DNA from: a virus
Strand: one strand, 5' to 3'
DNA length: 28,164 nucleotides
Virus record (IMG/VR): IMGVR_UViG_3300027704_000119
Coordinates: 1-28,164 of that record
Below the pieces are notes generated by a model, which saw only the letters and a program-made list of their open reading frames with translations, had not been told where the DNA came from and ran no database searches. Position 1 is the first letter of the stretch. Each line of letters opens with the position of its first letter. Positions 1 to 8,350 of this stretch are shown piece after piece. The translations under genes and the position numbers were made by a program.

Positions 1-38
1 ACATGGCAATATCAGTTGAGTACGATTTAGAATATTAG
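1..38 (+). CDS. 3' end of an upstream gene (partial)
   Basis: An open frame enters from the left edge and stops with TAG at 36-38. The visible residues are MAISVEYDLEY, where the Met codon at position 3 could be internal or the start of a tiny peptide. The stop overlaps the GTG start of the next gene by one base (TAGTG), the tight coupling seen elsewhere in this cluster. Eleven residues are too few to name a product. Confidence 0.45.
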   Translation, partial: MAISVEYDLEY

Positions 39-643
39 TGAAAAGTTTATTTGATTTTATCGTTGAGCCTGTTGGCAAACGGTATTCTAATGAAGTTAAA
101 GTAGGTGACAAAAGCCTAATAATTAATACTAAAGTTGAAACTTTTAAAGCTGTAAATAATATAGGTAGGGTAATTCAAGTTCCTAAGGCTTATAAAACAG
201 TTATTAAAAAAAATGATTTGGTTATGATTCATCATAATGTCTTTAGAAGATTTTATGATATGAAGGGTAGAGAAAAAAATAGTAAATCTTATTTTAAAGA
301 CAATAAATTTTTTGTTCAACTAGATCAAGTTTATTTATATAAAAATACTGATAAATGGCAAACGTTTCAAGATCGATGCTTTGTATCTCCATTGAAAGAT
401 GAAGTTGATATAAACAATTGGTTAGAACAAGACCTTATTGGTGTATTAAAATATGGTAATAGTTCTTTAGAAGCGCTCGGTATCAATGAGGGAGATGTTG
501 TAGGCTATAAACCATTTGGAGAATATGACTTTGTCGTTGATGGCAAAAGGTTATATTGTATGAAATCTAATGATATTGTTATAAAGTATGAACGTCAAGG
601 AAACGAAGTTGAGCATAATCCAAGCTGGGCACAAAGCAGTTGA
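38..643 (+). CDS. Protein with two GroES-like halves (putative phage co-chaperonin)
   Basis: This 201-residue protein starts at GTG; the frame has a TGA at 17-19 and no ATG between that stop and position 38. Two segments look like the GroES 10-kDa co-chaperonin pattern. The first has IGRVIQVP (42-49), then a charged turn and a KKNDLVMIHHNVF strand (57-69). The second has IGVLKYG (134-140), then INEGDVVGYKP (149-159), a Y/F-rich segment and a closing MKSNDIVI strand (175-182). In GroES this order (variable loop, GD-V strand, dome residues, final DI-strand) forms the beta-barrel. Tandem duplication is my reading of the sequence. Phage co-chaperonins such as T4 gp31 help host GroEL fold the capsid protein, and the gene does lie just ahead of the packaging and capsid genes. 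A plain structural beta-barrel protein is the main alternative. Confidence 0.55.
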   Translation: MKSLFDFIVEPVGKRYSNEVKVGDKSLIINTKVETFKAVNNIGRVIQVPKAYKTVIKKNDLVMIHHNVFRRFYDMKGREKNSKSYFKDNKFFVQLDQVYLYKNTDKWQTFQDRCFVSPLKDEVDINNWLEQDLIGVLKYGNSSLEALGINEGDVVGYKPFGEYDFVVDGKRLYCMKSNDIVIKYERQGNEVEHNPSWAQSS

Positions 644-860
644 GGAATTAATCAAAGTTGCTAAAGAAGCTATCGTTGATTCAGGAGACGATATTACAGC
701 AGATAGATTAAAAAATGCAGCGGCTACAAAGAAGCTAGCTATATTTGATGCCTTTGAAATACTTAACCGTATTGAAGAAGAAAGTAATATTATAGAAAAC
801 AAACCTACAGAAAAACAGGAAAACACATTTAGTGGATTTGCTGAAAAAAGATCTAAATAA
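588..860 (+). CDS. Small protein before the large terminase; candidate small terminase subunit
   Basis: This 90-residue, mostly helical, charged protein has an Ala/Lys-rich core (AGHKAVEELIKVAKEAIVD, 13-31) and a helix NAAATKKLAIFDAFEILNRI (43-62). Its C-terminus is disordered and Lys/Glu/Asn-rich. It starts at ATG 588, inside the previous gene, giving a 56-nt out-of-frame overlap. The only other nearby start is TTG at 609, and the helical core begins right after ATG 588. The stop TAA (858-860) overlaps the terminase ATG by one base. Position directly before terL, size and helical make-up fit a small terminase subunit, but I see no recognisable helix-turn-helix, so the function is inferred from place only. 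Confidence 0.55.
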   Translation: MNVKETKLSIIQAGHKAVEELIKVAKEAIVDSGDDITADRLKNAAATKKLAIFDAFEILNRIEEESNIIENKPTEKQENTFSGFAEKRSK

Positions 861-3088
861 TGTACGAACAAACATTATATAAGATTATAACACCTATTAA
901 ATCTCACGTAATAAAGAGACTTAATAAGTCTAAAAAATGGAAGTACGGTTACAATAAAGAATACGACATAATAGTAATAAGCAAAACCGGTCAAATCGGG
1001 GAAATATACGAAATACAAAACCTTGTAATTGCTTTACCATTAGAACACAATCCTTATAAAAGATCTACAAAAGCTTTAGAGCAATACTGGGAAGTGTTTA
1101 CACCAAGAAAAGAACTTAAACAAATCAAAACTATATTTGATTGGAAGGCTTATCCTGCAAAATTTAAAGAACAACTACACGATTACATCGATGAAGAATT
1201 TAGAAGAAGAGACGAAGGTTTTTGGTTTTATAACAAAGGTGTTCCTACCTATATTACTGGTACTCACTACATGTATTTGCAATGGTCAAAGATTGATGTT
1301 GGGCAAGCAGATTTTAGGGAGGCAAACAGATTATTCTTTATATTCTGGGAAGCTTGTAAATCAGATACACGATCATATGGGATGTGTTATCTTAAAAACA
1401 GAAGGAGTGGATTCTCTTTTATGGCATCAGGCGAAACTGTTAACTTGGCCACAATATCAAGCGATGCTAGATACGGTGTCTTATCAAAGTCAGGGGCTGA
1501 TGCTAAAAAAATGTTTACAGACAAGATTGTTCCAATCTCAGTCAACTACCCTTTCTTTTTCAAACCTATCCAAGATGGTATGGATAGACCAAAAACAGAA
1601 CTTGCATACAGAGTTCCTGCCTCAAGATTCACTAGAAAAAAACTTGATAGCAATGAACAAATGGAAGAAATCGTTGGACTGGATACAACTATTGACTGGA
1701 AAAATACAGGAGACAACTCCTATGATGGAGAGAAGCTTGCATTACTTGTACATGATGAAGCAGGTAAATGGGAAAAGCCAGAAAATATATTAAACAACTG
1801 GAGGGTTACAAAAACAACATTAAGATTAGGTAGTAGAGTTATAGGTAAGTGTATGATGGGATCAACATCAAACGCTTTAGATAAAGGAGGTAGAAACTAC
1901 AAAAAAATATACGATGATTCAAACGTCAAGAAAAGAAACCGTAATGGACAGACTAGCTCAGGATTATATAGCCTGTTCATACCTATGGAATGGAACTACG
2001 AAGGATACATTGATTCTTTTGGATACCCTGTCTTTGACACTCCACAGTCCACAACTAAAGGAATCGATGGTCAAGAGATTGAAATTGGTGTCATTGAACA
2101 CTGGGAGAATGAAGTAGATGGTCTTAAGGAAGATCCTGATGCACTTAATGAATTATATAGACAGTTTCCACGTACAGAAAAACATGCTTTCAGAGATGAA
2201 ACAAAACAATCTTTATTTAATCTAACTAAGATTTACGAACAAATAGATTACAATGAAGATTTAAAACATTCAGGTGTTGTTACTCAAGGTAATTTTCAAT
2301 GGAAAGATGGGGTACAAGATACCAGTGTTAGTTTTACTCCTAGCAATCAAGGTAGATTCTTTGTAACTTGGGTTCCTAATAGAGATCAGCAAAATAGATT
2401 TATAATTAAAAATGGAGTTAAGTATCCTGCTAATGAACATATGGGAGCTTTTGGCTGTGACTCATATGATATATCTGGAACAGTTGATGGTAGAGGATCT
2501 AAAGGATCATTGCATGGCTTAACTAAATTTAGTATGGAAGATGCACCTGCTAATTTATTTTTTTTAGAATATATATCAAGACCACAAACTGCTGAAATAT
2601 TTTTTGAGGATGTACTCATGGCTTTACATTTTTATGGCATGCCAATATTAGCTGAAAATAATAAACCTCGATTATTATATCATTTAAAAAGAAGAGGGTA
2701 CAGGGGCTATTCAATGAATAGACCAGACAAAACAATGCATAAACTATCTATAACAGAAAAAGAAATAGGTGGTATACCTAATTCAAGTCAGGATATAAAA
2801 CAAGCTCATGCTGCTGCTATTGAATCATATATAGAATTATTTGTAGGTTACAATAACGAACAATATGGTACAATGTATCTTCAAAGAACATTAGAAGATT
2901 GGGCAGCTTTTGATATAAATAATAGAACTAAACATGATGCTTCTATTAGTTCAGGGCTTGCTATAATGGCTTGTAATAAAAATAAATATAGACCAATTGC
3001 CGATATCTCAAAAGAAAAGGTTAAGTTAAACTTTTCTAAATTTAATAATTACGGTTCAAGTTCACAAATAATTAAACAGAATGATTAA
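860..3088 (+). CDS. terL: Terminase large subunit (packaging ATPase-nuclease)
   Basis: This 742-residue protein translocates DNA into the prohead and cuts the concatemer. A Walker-A-type loop KNRRSGFS lies at 179-186, in the R-R-x-G-F-S form seen in many terminases instead of GKS/GKT. A Walker B strand LLVHDEAG lies at 295-302, with D299 and the catalytic E300. The C-terminal half fits an RNase-H-like nuclease: acidic D534 in GCDSYDIS, E599 in ILAENN, and D693 in KHDA, a plausible metal-binding triad. Length is at the high end for the family but normal for crAss-like and related phages. The start overlaps the preceding stop (TAATG), and the end overlaps the portal gene by 8 nt. The ATPase half has higher GC than the nuclease half (see findings). 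The function is secure. Confidence 0.95.
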   Translation: MYEQTLYKIITPIKSHVIKRLNKSKKWKYGYNKEYDIIVISKTGQIGEIYEIQNLVIALPLEHNPYKRSTKALEQYWEVFTPRKELKQIKTIFDWKAYPAKFKEQLHDYIDEEFRRRDEGFWFYNKGVPTYITGTHYMYLQWSKIDVGQADFREANRLFFIFWEACKSDTRSYGMCYLKNRRSGFSFMASGETVNLATISSDARYGVLSKSGADAKKMFTDKIVPISVNYPFFFKPIQDGMDRPKTELAYRVPASRFTRKKLDSNEQMEEIVGLDTTIDWKNTGDNSYDGEKLALLVHDEAGKWEKPENILNNWRVTKTTLRLGSRVIGKCMMGSTSNALDKGGRNYKKIYDDSNVKKRNRNGQTSSGLYSLFIPMEWNYEGYIDSFGYPVFDTPQSTTKGIDGQEIEIGVIEHWENEVDGLKEDPDALNELYRQFPRTEKHAFRDETKQSLFNLTKIYEQIDYNEDLKHSGVVTQGNFQWKDGVQDTSVSFTPSNQGRFFVTWVPNRDQQNRFIIKNGVKYPANEHMGAFGCDSYDISGTVDGRGSKGSLHGLTKFSMEDAPANLFFLEYISRPQTAEIFFEDVLMALHFYGMPILAENNKPRLLYHLKRRGYRGYSMNRPDKTMHKLSITEKEIGGIPNSSQDIKQAHAAAIESYIELFVGYNNEQYGTMYLQRTLEDWAAFDINNRTKHDASISSGLAIMACNKNKYRPIADISKEKVKLNFSKFNNYGSSSQIIKQND

Positions 3089-5534
3089 TACTAGTAGTAA
3101 TAGTGTCTTCCCTAGTCAGGTGGTACCTGAGGCGGAAAAGAGAAGTTTAGAATACGGTCTTGCAGTTGGGCAAGCTATTGAATATGAATGGTTTAGAGGA
3201 GGAAGAATAAATAGTAATAGATGGCAAACTGGTTTTGCTAATTTTGAAAGATTAAGACTTTACGCAAGAGGTGAGCAACCTATACAAAAATATAAAGATG
3301 AATTATCTATTAATGGTGATTTGTCTTATTTAAATTTAGACTGGAAACCAGTACCTATTATACCTAAGTTTGTAGACATAGTAGTTAATGGTATGAACGA
3401 GAAAAAATATGATCTAAAAGCTTATGCTCAAGATCCTGAGTCTCAAAAGATTAGAACTCAATATGCTACAAACATAGCTAGAGATATGTATGGTCAAGCT
3501 TTAATACAACAAGCAAAACAAACTACAGGCCAAGATTTTTCTCAGTCTAATATACCAGCCGATGAATTACCTGAGACTAAGGAAGAGCTTGAGCTACACA
3601 TGCAATTAAGCTATAAGCAAAGTATTGAGATTGCAGAAGAAGAAGTTATAGACAATGTTTTAGCTAAAAACAAATTTGATTTAGTTAAAAAAAGATTAAA
3701 CAATGATTTAACAGTTATAGGTATTGGAGCTTGTAAAACTAATTTTAATAGAGCTAATGGAGTAACAGTTGACTACGTTGATCCTTCTGACTTGGTCTAT
3801 TCTTATACAAAAGATCCTAACTTTGAAGATATTTACTATGCAGGTGAAATTAAAGTAATAACACTACCTGAATTAAAAAAGCAATTTCCTAATTTAACAA
3901 ATGAAGATCTTGCTAAAATAGCTAAATATCCTGGTCGTCAAGGATATATGAGAGGGCCTAACAATAATAATGATTTAGTTCAAGTTATGTATTTTGAATA
4001 CAAAACTTATATAGATCAAGTTTTTAAAATAAAACAAACTGATCAAGGTTTAGAAAAAGCTTTAGAAAAACCAGATTTTTTTGCTCCTCCTCCAAGTGAT
4101 AACTTTGATAGAGTTTCAAGAAGTATAGAGGTTTTATTTAGTGGTGCTAAAATAATGGGTTTACCTGAAATGTTAGAGTGGAAACTAGCGGAAAATATGA
4201 CTAGACCCAATGCGGATACAACTAAGGTGTATATGAATTATAATATATGTGCTCCACACATGTATGAAGGAAGAATAGAATCTTTAGTGGGTAGAATGAC
4301 GTCATTTGCAGATATGATTCAAATTACCTCTTTAAAACTACAACAAGTAATAGCAAGAATGGTTCCTGACGGAGTCTTTGTAGATGTTGATGGTTTAGCT
4401 GAAGTTGACCTAGGTAATGGAACAAATTATAATCCACAAGAAGCTTTAAACATGTATTTCCAAACTGGTAGTATAGTTGGTAGAAGCTTAACACAAGACG
4501 GTGATCCTAATAGAGGTAAAATACCAATTCAAGAATTACAAACGTCAAGTGGTAATGCTAAAATACAATCATTGATAGGTGTATATCAATATTACTTACA
4601 AATGATAAGAGATGTAACTGGTCTTAACGAAGCTAGAGATGGTAGTATGCCAGAGAAAGATTCATTAGTTGGTTTACAAAAACTTGCAGTCAATGCTTCT
4701 AATGTAGCTACAAGACATATATTAGATGCTAGTTTATATTTAACACTGCGAACTTGTGAAAATATAGCACTTAGAGTTGCTGACGCATTAAATTTTCCGT
4801 TAACCGCAAGCGCATTAAAAGAAAGTATATCAGTATATAACGTAGAAACTTTAAAAGAAATTTCTAAATTAAATCTACATGATTTTGGTATTTATTTAGA
4901 ATTAGAACCAGATGAAGAAGCTCAAGCTCAACTAGAACAAAACTTACAGGTTGCACTACAAAGTGGAGGTGTTGACTTAGAGGATGTTATTGATATAAGA
5001 CAAATAAAAAATATTAAGTTAGCAAATCAAATGCTAAAGCTTAAGCGTAAAAAGAAACAAGAAAAAGATCAAAAAAATCAAAAAGAAATTATAGCTGCTC
5101 AAGGTGAGGCTAATGCAAAAGCTGCAGAACAAGCTTCTTTGAATGAAGTACAAAAGCAACAAGCTATAACACAAGAAAAAGTAAGTATTGAACAAGCTAA
5201 ATCTCAGTTTGAAATACAAAGAATGCAAACAGAAGCTCAAATTAAAAAAGAATTAATGGCTGAGCAGTTTCAATATGACTTACAATTAGCTCAAATGCAA
5301 AAGCAGACTATGAGCCAAAAAGAAGCAGATATTGAAGATCGTAAAGATAAAAGAACTAGAATACAAGCTACACAGCAATCTAAAATGATAGATCAAAGAA
5401 AAAATGATTTATTACCTACGGATTTTGAAGGACAAGATGGTATGAATGAATCTCAACCTCAAATGCCTTTACCACAAATACAACAACCTATGTCAGGACA
5501 AGAAGATATTGAAGTGACTGAAGAGTTGGTGTAA
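3081..5534 (+). CDS. Portal protein with a long Gln/Lys-rich C-terminal tail
   Basis: This 817-residue protein is called the portal: the dodecameric DNA gate at one capsid vertex and docking site for terminase. The reasons are its place between terL and the capsid genes, its size, and portal-like segments. These include WKPVPIIPKFVDIVVNGM (around 90-107), the segment VTVDYVDPSDLVYSY, and a late helix with RDVTGLNEARDGS (510-522). From about residue 650 to 770 the chain becomes a long Gln/Lys/Glu/Ala-rich region that should be helical or coiled coil. It ends in a short Pro/Gln/Met-rich acidic tail. Such C-terminal extensions could reach into the capsid or bind the scaffold. The gene starts at ATG 3081 inside the end of terL, so translation is probably coupled. 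Confidence 0.87.
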   Translation: MINTSSNSVFPSQVVPEAEKRSLEYGLAVGQAIEYEWFRGGRINSNRWQTGFANFERLRLYARGEQPIQKYKDELSINGDLSYLNLDWKPVPIIPKFVDIVVNGMNEKKYDLKAYAQDPESQKIRTQYATNIARDMYGQALIQQAKQTTGQDFSQSNIPADELPETKEELELHMQLSYKQSIEIAEEEVIDNVLAKNKFDLVKKRLNNDLTVIGIGACKTNFNRANGVTVDYVDPSDLVYSYTKDPNFEDIYYAGEIKVITLPELKKQFPNLTNEDLAKIAKYPGRQGYMRGPNNNNDLVQVMYFEYKTYIDQVFKIKQTDQGLEKALEKPDFFAPPPSDNFDRVSRSIEVLFSGAKIMGLPEMLEWKLAENMTRPNADTTKVYMNYNICAPHMYEGRIESLVGRMTSFADMIQITSLKLQQVIARMVPDGVFVDVDGLAEVDLGNGTNYNPQEALNMYFQTGSIVGRSLTQDGDPNRGKIPIQELQTSSGNAKIQSLIGVYQYYLQMIRDVTGLNEARDGSMPEKDSLVGLQKLAVNASNVATRHILDASLYLTLRTCENIALRVADALNFPLTASALKESISVYNVETLKEISKLNLHDFGIYLELEPDEEAQAQLEQNLQVALQSGGVDLEDVIDIRQIKNIKLANQMLKLKRKKKQEKDQKNQKEIIAAQGEANAKAAEQASLNEVQKQQAITQEKVSIEQAKSQFEIQRMQTEAQIKKELMAEQFQYDLQLAQMQKQTMSQKEADIEDRKDKRTRIQATQQSKMIDQRKNDLLPTDFEGQDGMNESQPQMPLPQIQQPMSGQEDIEVTEELV

Positions 5535-5562
5535 TTTTTATTAATTTATATTATATTATATT
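5535..5562 (+). repeat. A/T-only leader element, copy 1 (candidate promoter or start-site element)
   Basis: The 28 nt between the portal stop and the next ATG contain only A and T: TTTTTATTAA followed by a TTATATTATATT-type run. It matches 8324-8350 except for one missing T and one T-to-C change. In both places the element abuts ATGTCA. It may be a phage-specific promoter core or an unstructured ribosome entry site. Confidence 0.5.
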
Positions 5563-6762
5563 ATGTCAGAAATTGAAAAACAAGAAGGTGACTTTAAAAT
5601 TAAAGCTAAAGTCATTAAACCAAAACAATTAAGTAAAGAAGATAAACCTATTAAAATAGACTTGTCTAAACCTAAAAAACTAGAAGATGCCATTCCAGAG
5701 TCAGAAACAAAGAATGTGGATGTGGATCAACAAGCCGGAGATGGCAAAGCAGTGGGAAGCGGAGGAGAACAGAAACCCGTTACCAATGCTGAAAAAGAAC
5801 CAGTTGAAGCTGCAGAGCAAAAACCAGTTATTGAAGAAATAATTGAAGAGCCAAAGAAAGAAGAAGACGTTGTACATATAGGGGAAAAAATGGAAGAACC
5901 TGTTAAACAGGACTTAAAACCATCAGCTCCGAATATGGATTTACCAGAGAACATCGAGAAACTGGTTGAATTTATGAAACAAACTGGAGGTTCATTAGAA
6001 GATTATGTTAGATTAAACGCTGATTATTCTAATGTTGATAATGATACTTTATTAAAAGAATATTATAAAAAAACTAAGTCACATTTAGATTCAGAAGAAA
6101 TTAACTTTATGATTGAAGATAATTTTGCATATGATGAAGAAGTTGACGAAGAGCGAGATGTAAGAAAAGCAAAACTCGCATACAAAGAAGAAGTTGCAAA
6201 AGCCAAACAGCATTTAGAAACTCTAAAAAGTGATTATTATCAGGAAATCAAGTTGAGACCTGGTATCACCCAAGAGCAACAAAAAGCTACTGACTTTTTC
6301 AGCCGCTACAACGAAGAGCAAGATGTAGCAAAACAACATCATGAAGACTTTAAGTCTAACACTAAAGAGTACTTTACCAATGAATTCAAAGGTTTTGATT
6401 TTCAAGTTGGTGATAAAAAATTTAGATATGGAATTAAAAACGTAAATGATGTTGTTGATAAGCAATCAAATATTGCCAATTCTGTTAAGAAGTTCTTAAA
6501 CGAAAAAGGAGAGGTAAAAGATGTTAAAGGTTATCACAAAGCTATCTATGCCGCTGACAATGCGGATTCTATTGCACAACACTTTTATGAGCAAGGCAAA
6601 GCCGATGCTGTTAGAACTATAAGTGCTAAGTCTAATAATATTACTACTGAACCAAGAGCTACGGCTCCTTCAGATATTAGTGTTGGTGGATATAAAATAA
6701 AATCTGTAAGTGGTCTTGATTCTTCAAAATTAAAAATTAAGAAATCATTTAACAAAAACTAA
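5563..6762 (+). CDS. Capsid scaffold-like protein
   Basis: This 399-residue protein, between portal and major capsid protein, fits the usual position and make-up of a scaffolding protein. Residues 1 to about 125 are low-complexity and disordered, rich in Lys, Glu, Pro and Val, with repeated short KPV/EEP blocks. Residues about 130-345 are highly charged and probably helical. The C-terminus is short and basic (SSKLKIKKSFNKN), and a basic tail is what scaffolds commonly use to bind the coat protein. No catalytic motif is visible, and no protease is recognisable beside it. A local GC-rich patch (5701-5820, about 47 percent by hand count) falls in the disordered part. It could instead be another head-assembly protein; the scaffold role is inferred from context and composition. 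Confidence 0.6.
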   Translation: MSEIEKQEGDFKIKAKVIKPKQLSKEDKPIKIDLSKPKKLEDAIPESETKNVDVDQQAGDGKAVGSGGEQKPVTNAEKEPVEAAEQKPVIEEIIEEPKKEEDVVHIGEKMEEPVKQDLKPSAPNMDLPENIEKLVEFMKQTGGSLEDYVRLNADYSNVDNDTLLKEYYKKTKSHLDSEEINFMIEDNFAYDEEVDEERDVRKAKLAYKEEVAKAKQHLETLKSDYYQEIKLRPGITQEQQKATDFFSRYNEEQDVAKQHHEDFKSNTKEYFTNEFKGFDFQVGDKKFRYGIKNVNDVVDKQSNIANSVKKFLNEKGEVKDVKGYHKAIYAADNADSIAQHFYEQGKADAVRTISAKSNNITTEPRATAPSDISVGGYKIKSVSGLDSSKLKIKKSFNKN

Positions 6763-6770
6763 AATTACAA

Positions 6771-8276
6771 ATGGGAAATTTAACACCTGTGTTTGGAAGT
6801 ATAATTCCATCACAACAACAGCAAATTCTTAATAGTAACTACCTAAATTTTACTGGTGGTGCTAACGATTTTGCTCAACAATACCTACCAGAGGTTTATG
6901 AAGCTGAGGTAGAAAGATATGGAAACAGAACTTTATCTGGATTCCTTAGAATGGTTGGCGCTGAAATGCCAATGACGTCAGATCAAGTTATTTGGTCAGA
7001 ACAAAATAGATTACACATATCCTACAACGGTTGTTCAGTTGTAAGTGCAGCTGCTGCGGCTATTGGAATTATCCAAGTACCTACAACAGCTAACGTTTCT
7101 CCTGTTGCTGGAGCTGGTCAAACAGCGCCGGTACAAACAATTGGAGTTATTAATATTAATGACACTGTTGTTATTATGAATACTGTAACTGGAGTTACTT
7201 TAAAAGCTTTAGTTTCTGTAGCACCTGCTGCTGCTGGTGGTGCACAAAATACACAGTTTAGTGTAGTTGCATTTTCTGTAGCTAGTTTAGATACATTAGG
7301 CACTGGTGCAAACCTTAAAGTGTTTGTATATGGTTCAGTATTTGCAAAAGGAACTTTTGGTTCTGTTGCTGCTGCTCAACCACAGTTCACACAATTTTCT
7401 AATCAACCAATTATTATAAAAGACAGATACCAAATTTCTGGTTCTGACACTGCACAAATTGGATGGGTTGAAGTTGCTACTGAAGATGGTACATCAGGAT
7501 ACTTATGGTATCTAAAGTCTGAGTCTGAAACAAGATTAAGATTTGATGACTATTTAGAAATGGCAATGATTGAAGGTGAATTAGCCGCTGGAGCTGGTCA
7601 GTTTGCTGTACAAGCTGCTGCTGGAAATATTGCAGCTACTGGATTTGGTGCTGCTACTAGTGCTCATGGATCTCAAGGTCTATTTGCTGCTATACAAGCA
7701 AGAGGTAATATTATGCAAGGATTTTCTGCTAGTACAGGAATAAGTGATTTTGATCAGATTCTTAAAAATCTAGATACTCAGGGAGCTATTGAAGAAAACA
7801 TGCTTTTCTTAAACAGATCTACTGATTTAGGTTTTGATGATATGTTATCGCAAATTTCAGGTGGAGCACAAGGAGGTACTGCTTATGGGCTTTTTGAGAA
7901 TTCTCAAGAAATGGCTCTTAATTTAGGTTTCTCTGGTTTCAGAAGAGGTTCTTATGACTTCTATAAAACTAGTTGGAAATATCTAAATGATGCTTCTACA
8001 AGAGGTGGTGTTCAAGTGAACAACATTGACGGGGTATTAATCCCTGCTGGAACTTCAACTGTGTATGACCAACAATTAGGTTCAAACATAAGAAGACCAT
8101 TCTTACACGTGCGTTATAGAGCTTCTGAAGCTGATGACAGAAGGTACAAACAATGGATCACTGGATCTGTTGGTGGTGCTTACACATCAAGTTTAGATGC
8201 AATGCAAGTACATTTTTTATCTGAAAGATGTCTTGTTACTCAAGCTGCTAACAATTTCGTATTGTTCCAAGCTTAA
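6771..8276 (+). CDS. Major capsid protein (HK97-fold type, with insertion domain)
   Basis: This 501-residue protein follows the scaffold-like gene by 8 nt and is the best capsid candidate in the window. An N-terminal arm and helix (about 20-60) precede WSEQNR (75-80). A section rich in Ala, Gly, Val and Thr, likely all beta (about 86-205), looks like an insertion domain placed between conserved parts. The conserved core resumes with IIIKDRYQISGSDTAQIGW (214-232) and the motif SETRLRFDDYLEMAMIEGEL (252-271), which I associate with the spine-helix region of crAss-like capsid proteins. The C-terminus (RRPFLHVRYRASEADDRRYK and onward) is consistent with the P domain. A strong hairpin follows the gene, which fits a highly expressed transcript end. 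Confidence 0.85.
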   Translation: MGNLTPVFGSIIPSQQQQILNSNYLNFTGGANDFAQQYLPEVYEAEVERYGNRTLSGFLRMVGAEMPMTSDQVIWSEQNRLHISYNGCSVVSAAAAAIGIIQVPTTANVSPVAGAGQTAPVQTIGVININDTVVIMNTVTGVTLKALVSVAPAAAGGAQNTQFSVVAFSVASLDTLGTGANLKVFVYGSVFAKGTFGSVAAAQPQFTQFSNQPIIIKDRYQISGSDTAQIGWVEVATEDGTSGYLWYLKSESETRLRFDDYLEMAMIEGELAAGAGQFAVQAAAGNIAATGFGAATSAHGSQGLFAAIQARGNIMQGFSASTGISDFDQILKNLDTQGAIEENMLFLNRSTDLGFDDMLSQISGGAQGGTAYGLFENSQEMALNLGFSGFRRGSYDFYKTSWKYLNDASTRGGVQVNNIDGVLIPAGTSTVYDQQLGSNIRRPFLHVRYRASEADDRRYKQWITGSVGGAYTSSLDAMQVHFLSERCLVTQAANNFVLFQA

Positions 8277-8291
8277 GATTATATTAAAGTT

Positions 8292-8328
8292 TATCCCTGT
8301 CATATTGGCAGGGATACTCTTTATTTTT
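8292..8328 (+). terminator. Intrinsic terminator or attenuator after the capsid gene
   Basis: The arms TATCCCTGTCA (8292-8302) and TGGCAGGGATA (8306-8316) pair over 11 bp with one T-G wobble, around a 3-nt loop TAT. A T-rich run follows (CTCTTTATTTTT, 8317-8328). The stem begins 16 nt after the capsid stop codon. As the next gene is on the same strand, partial readthrough would let it reduce downstream expression relative to capsid protein. Confidence 0.75.
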
Positions 8329-8350
8329 ATTAATTATATTATATCATATT
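8324..8350 (+). repeat. A/T-rich leader element, copy 2 (candidate promoter or start-site element)
   Basis: These 27 nt repeat 5535-5562: TTTTTATTAA, then TTATATTATAT, then CATATT. The one deletion and one substitution are the only differences, and both copies run straight into ATGTCA. Its first T run doubles as the tail of the terminator at 8292. It may restart transcription after the terminator, or mark a strong start site. No consensus Bacteroidota TAnnTTTG box is present. Confidence 0.5.

Noticed and set aside
1137-1793. Open frame of 218 codons on the + strand inside terL.
   Set aside because: It is an alternative frame within the conserved ATPase region, which is clearly read in the terL frame.
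5727-5954. Open frame of 75 codons on the - strand.
   Set aside because: It lies opposite the low-complexity, GC-rich part of the scaffold-like gene; its Ser/Gly/Phe-rich product is a typical antisense artefact.
4297-6980. Palindrome TGACGTCA at 4297-4304 and 6973-6980.
   Set aside because: Both lie in coding sequence where they encode Met-Thr-Ser in frame; two copies without any shared flank are not evidence of an operator.
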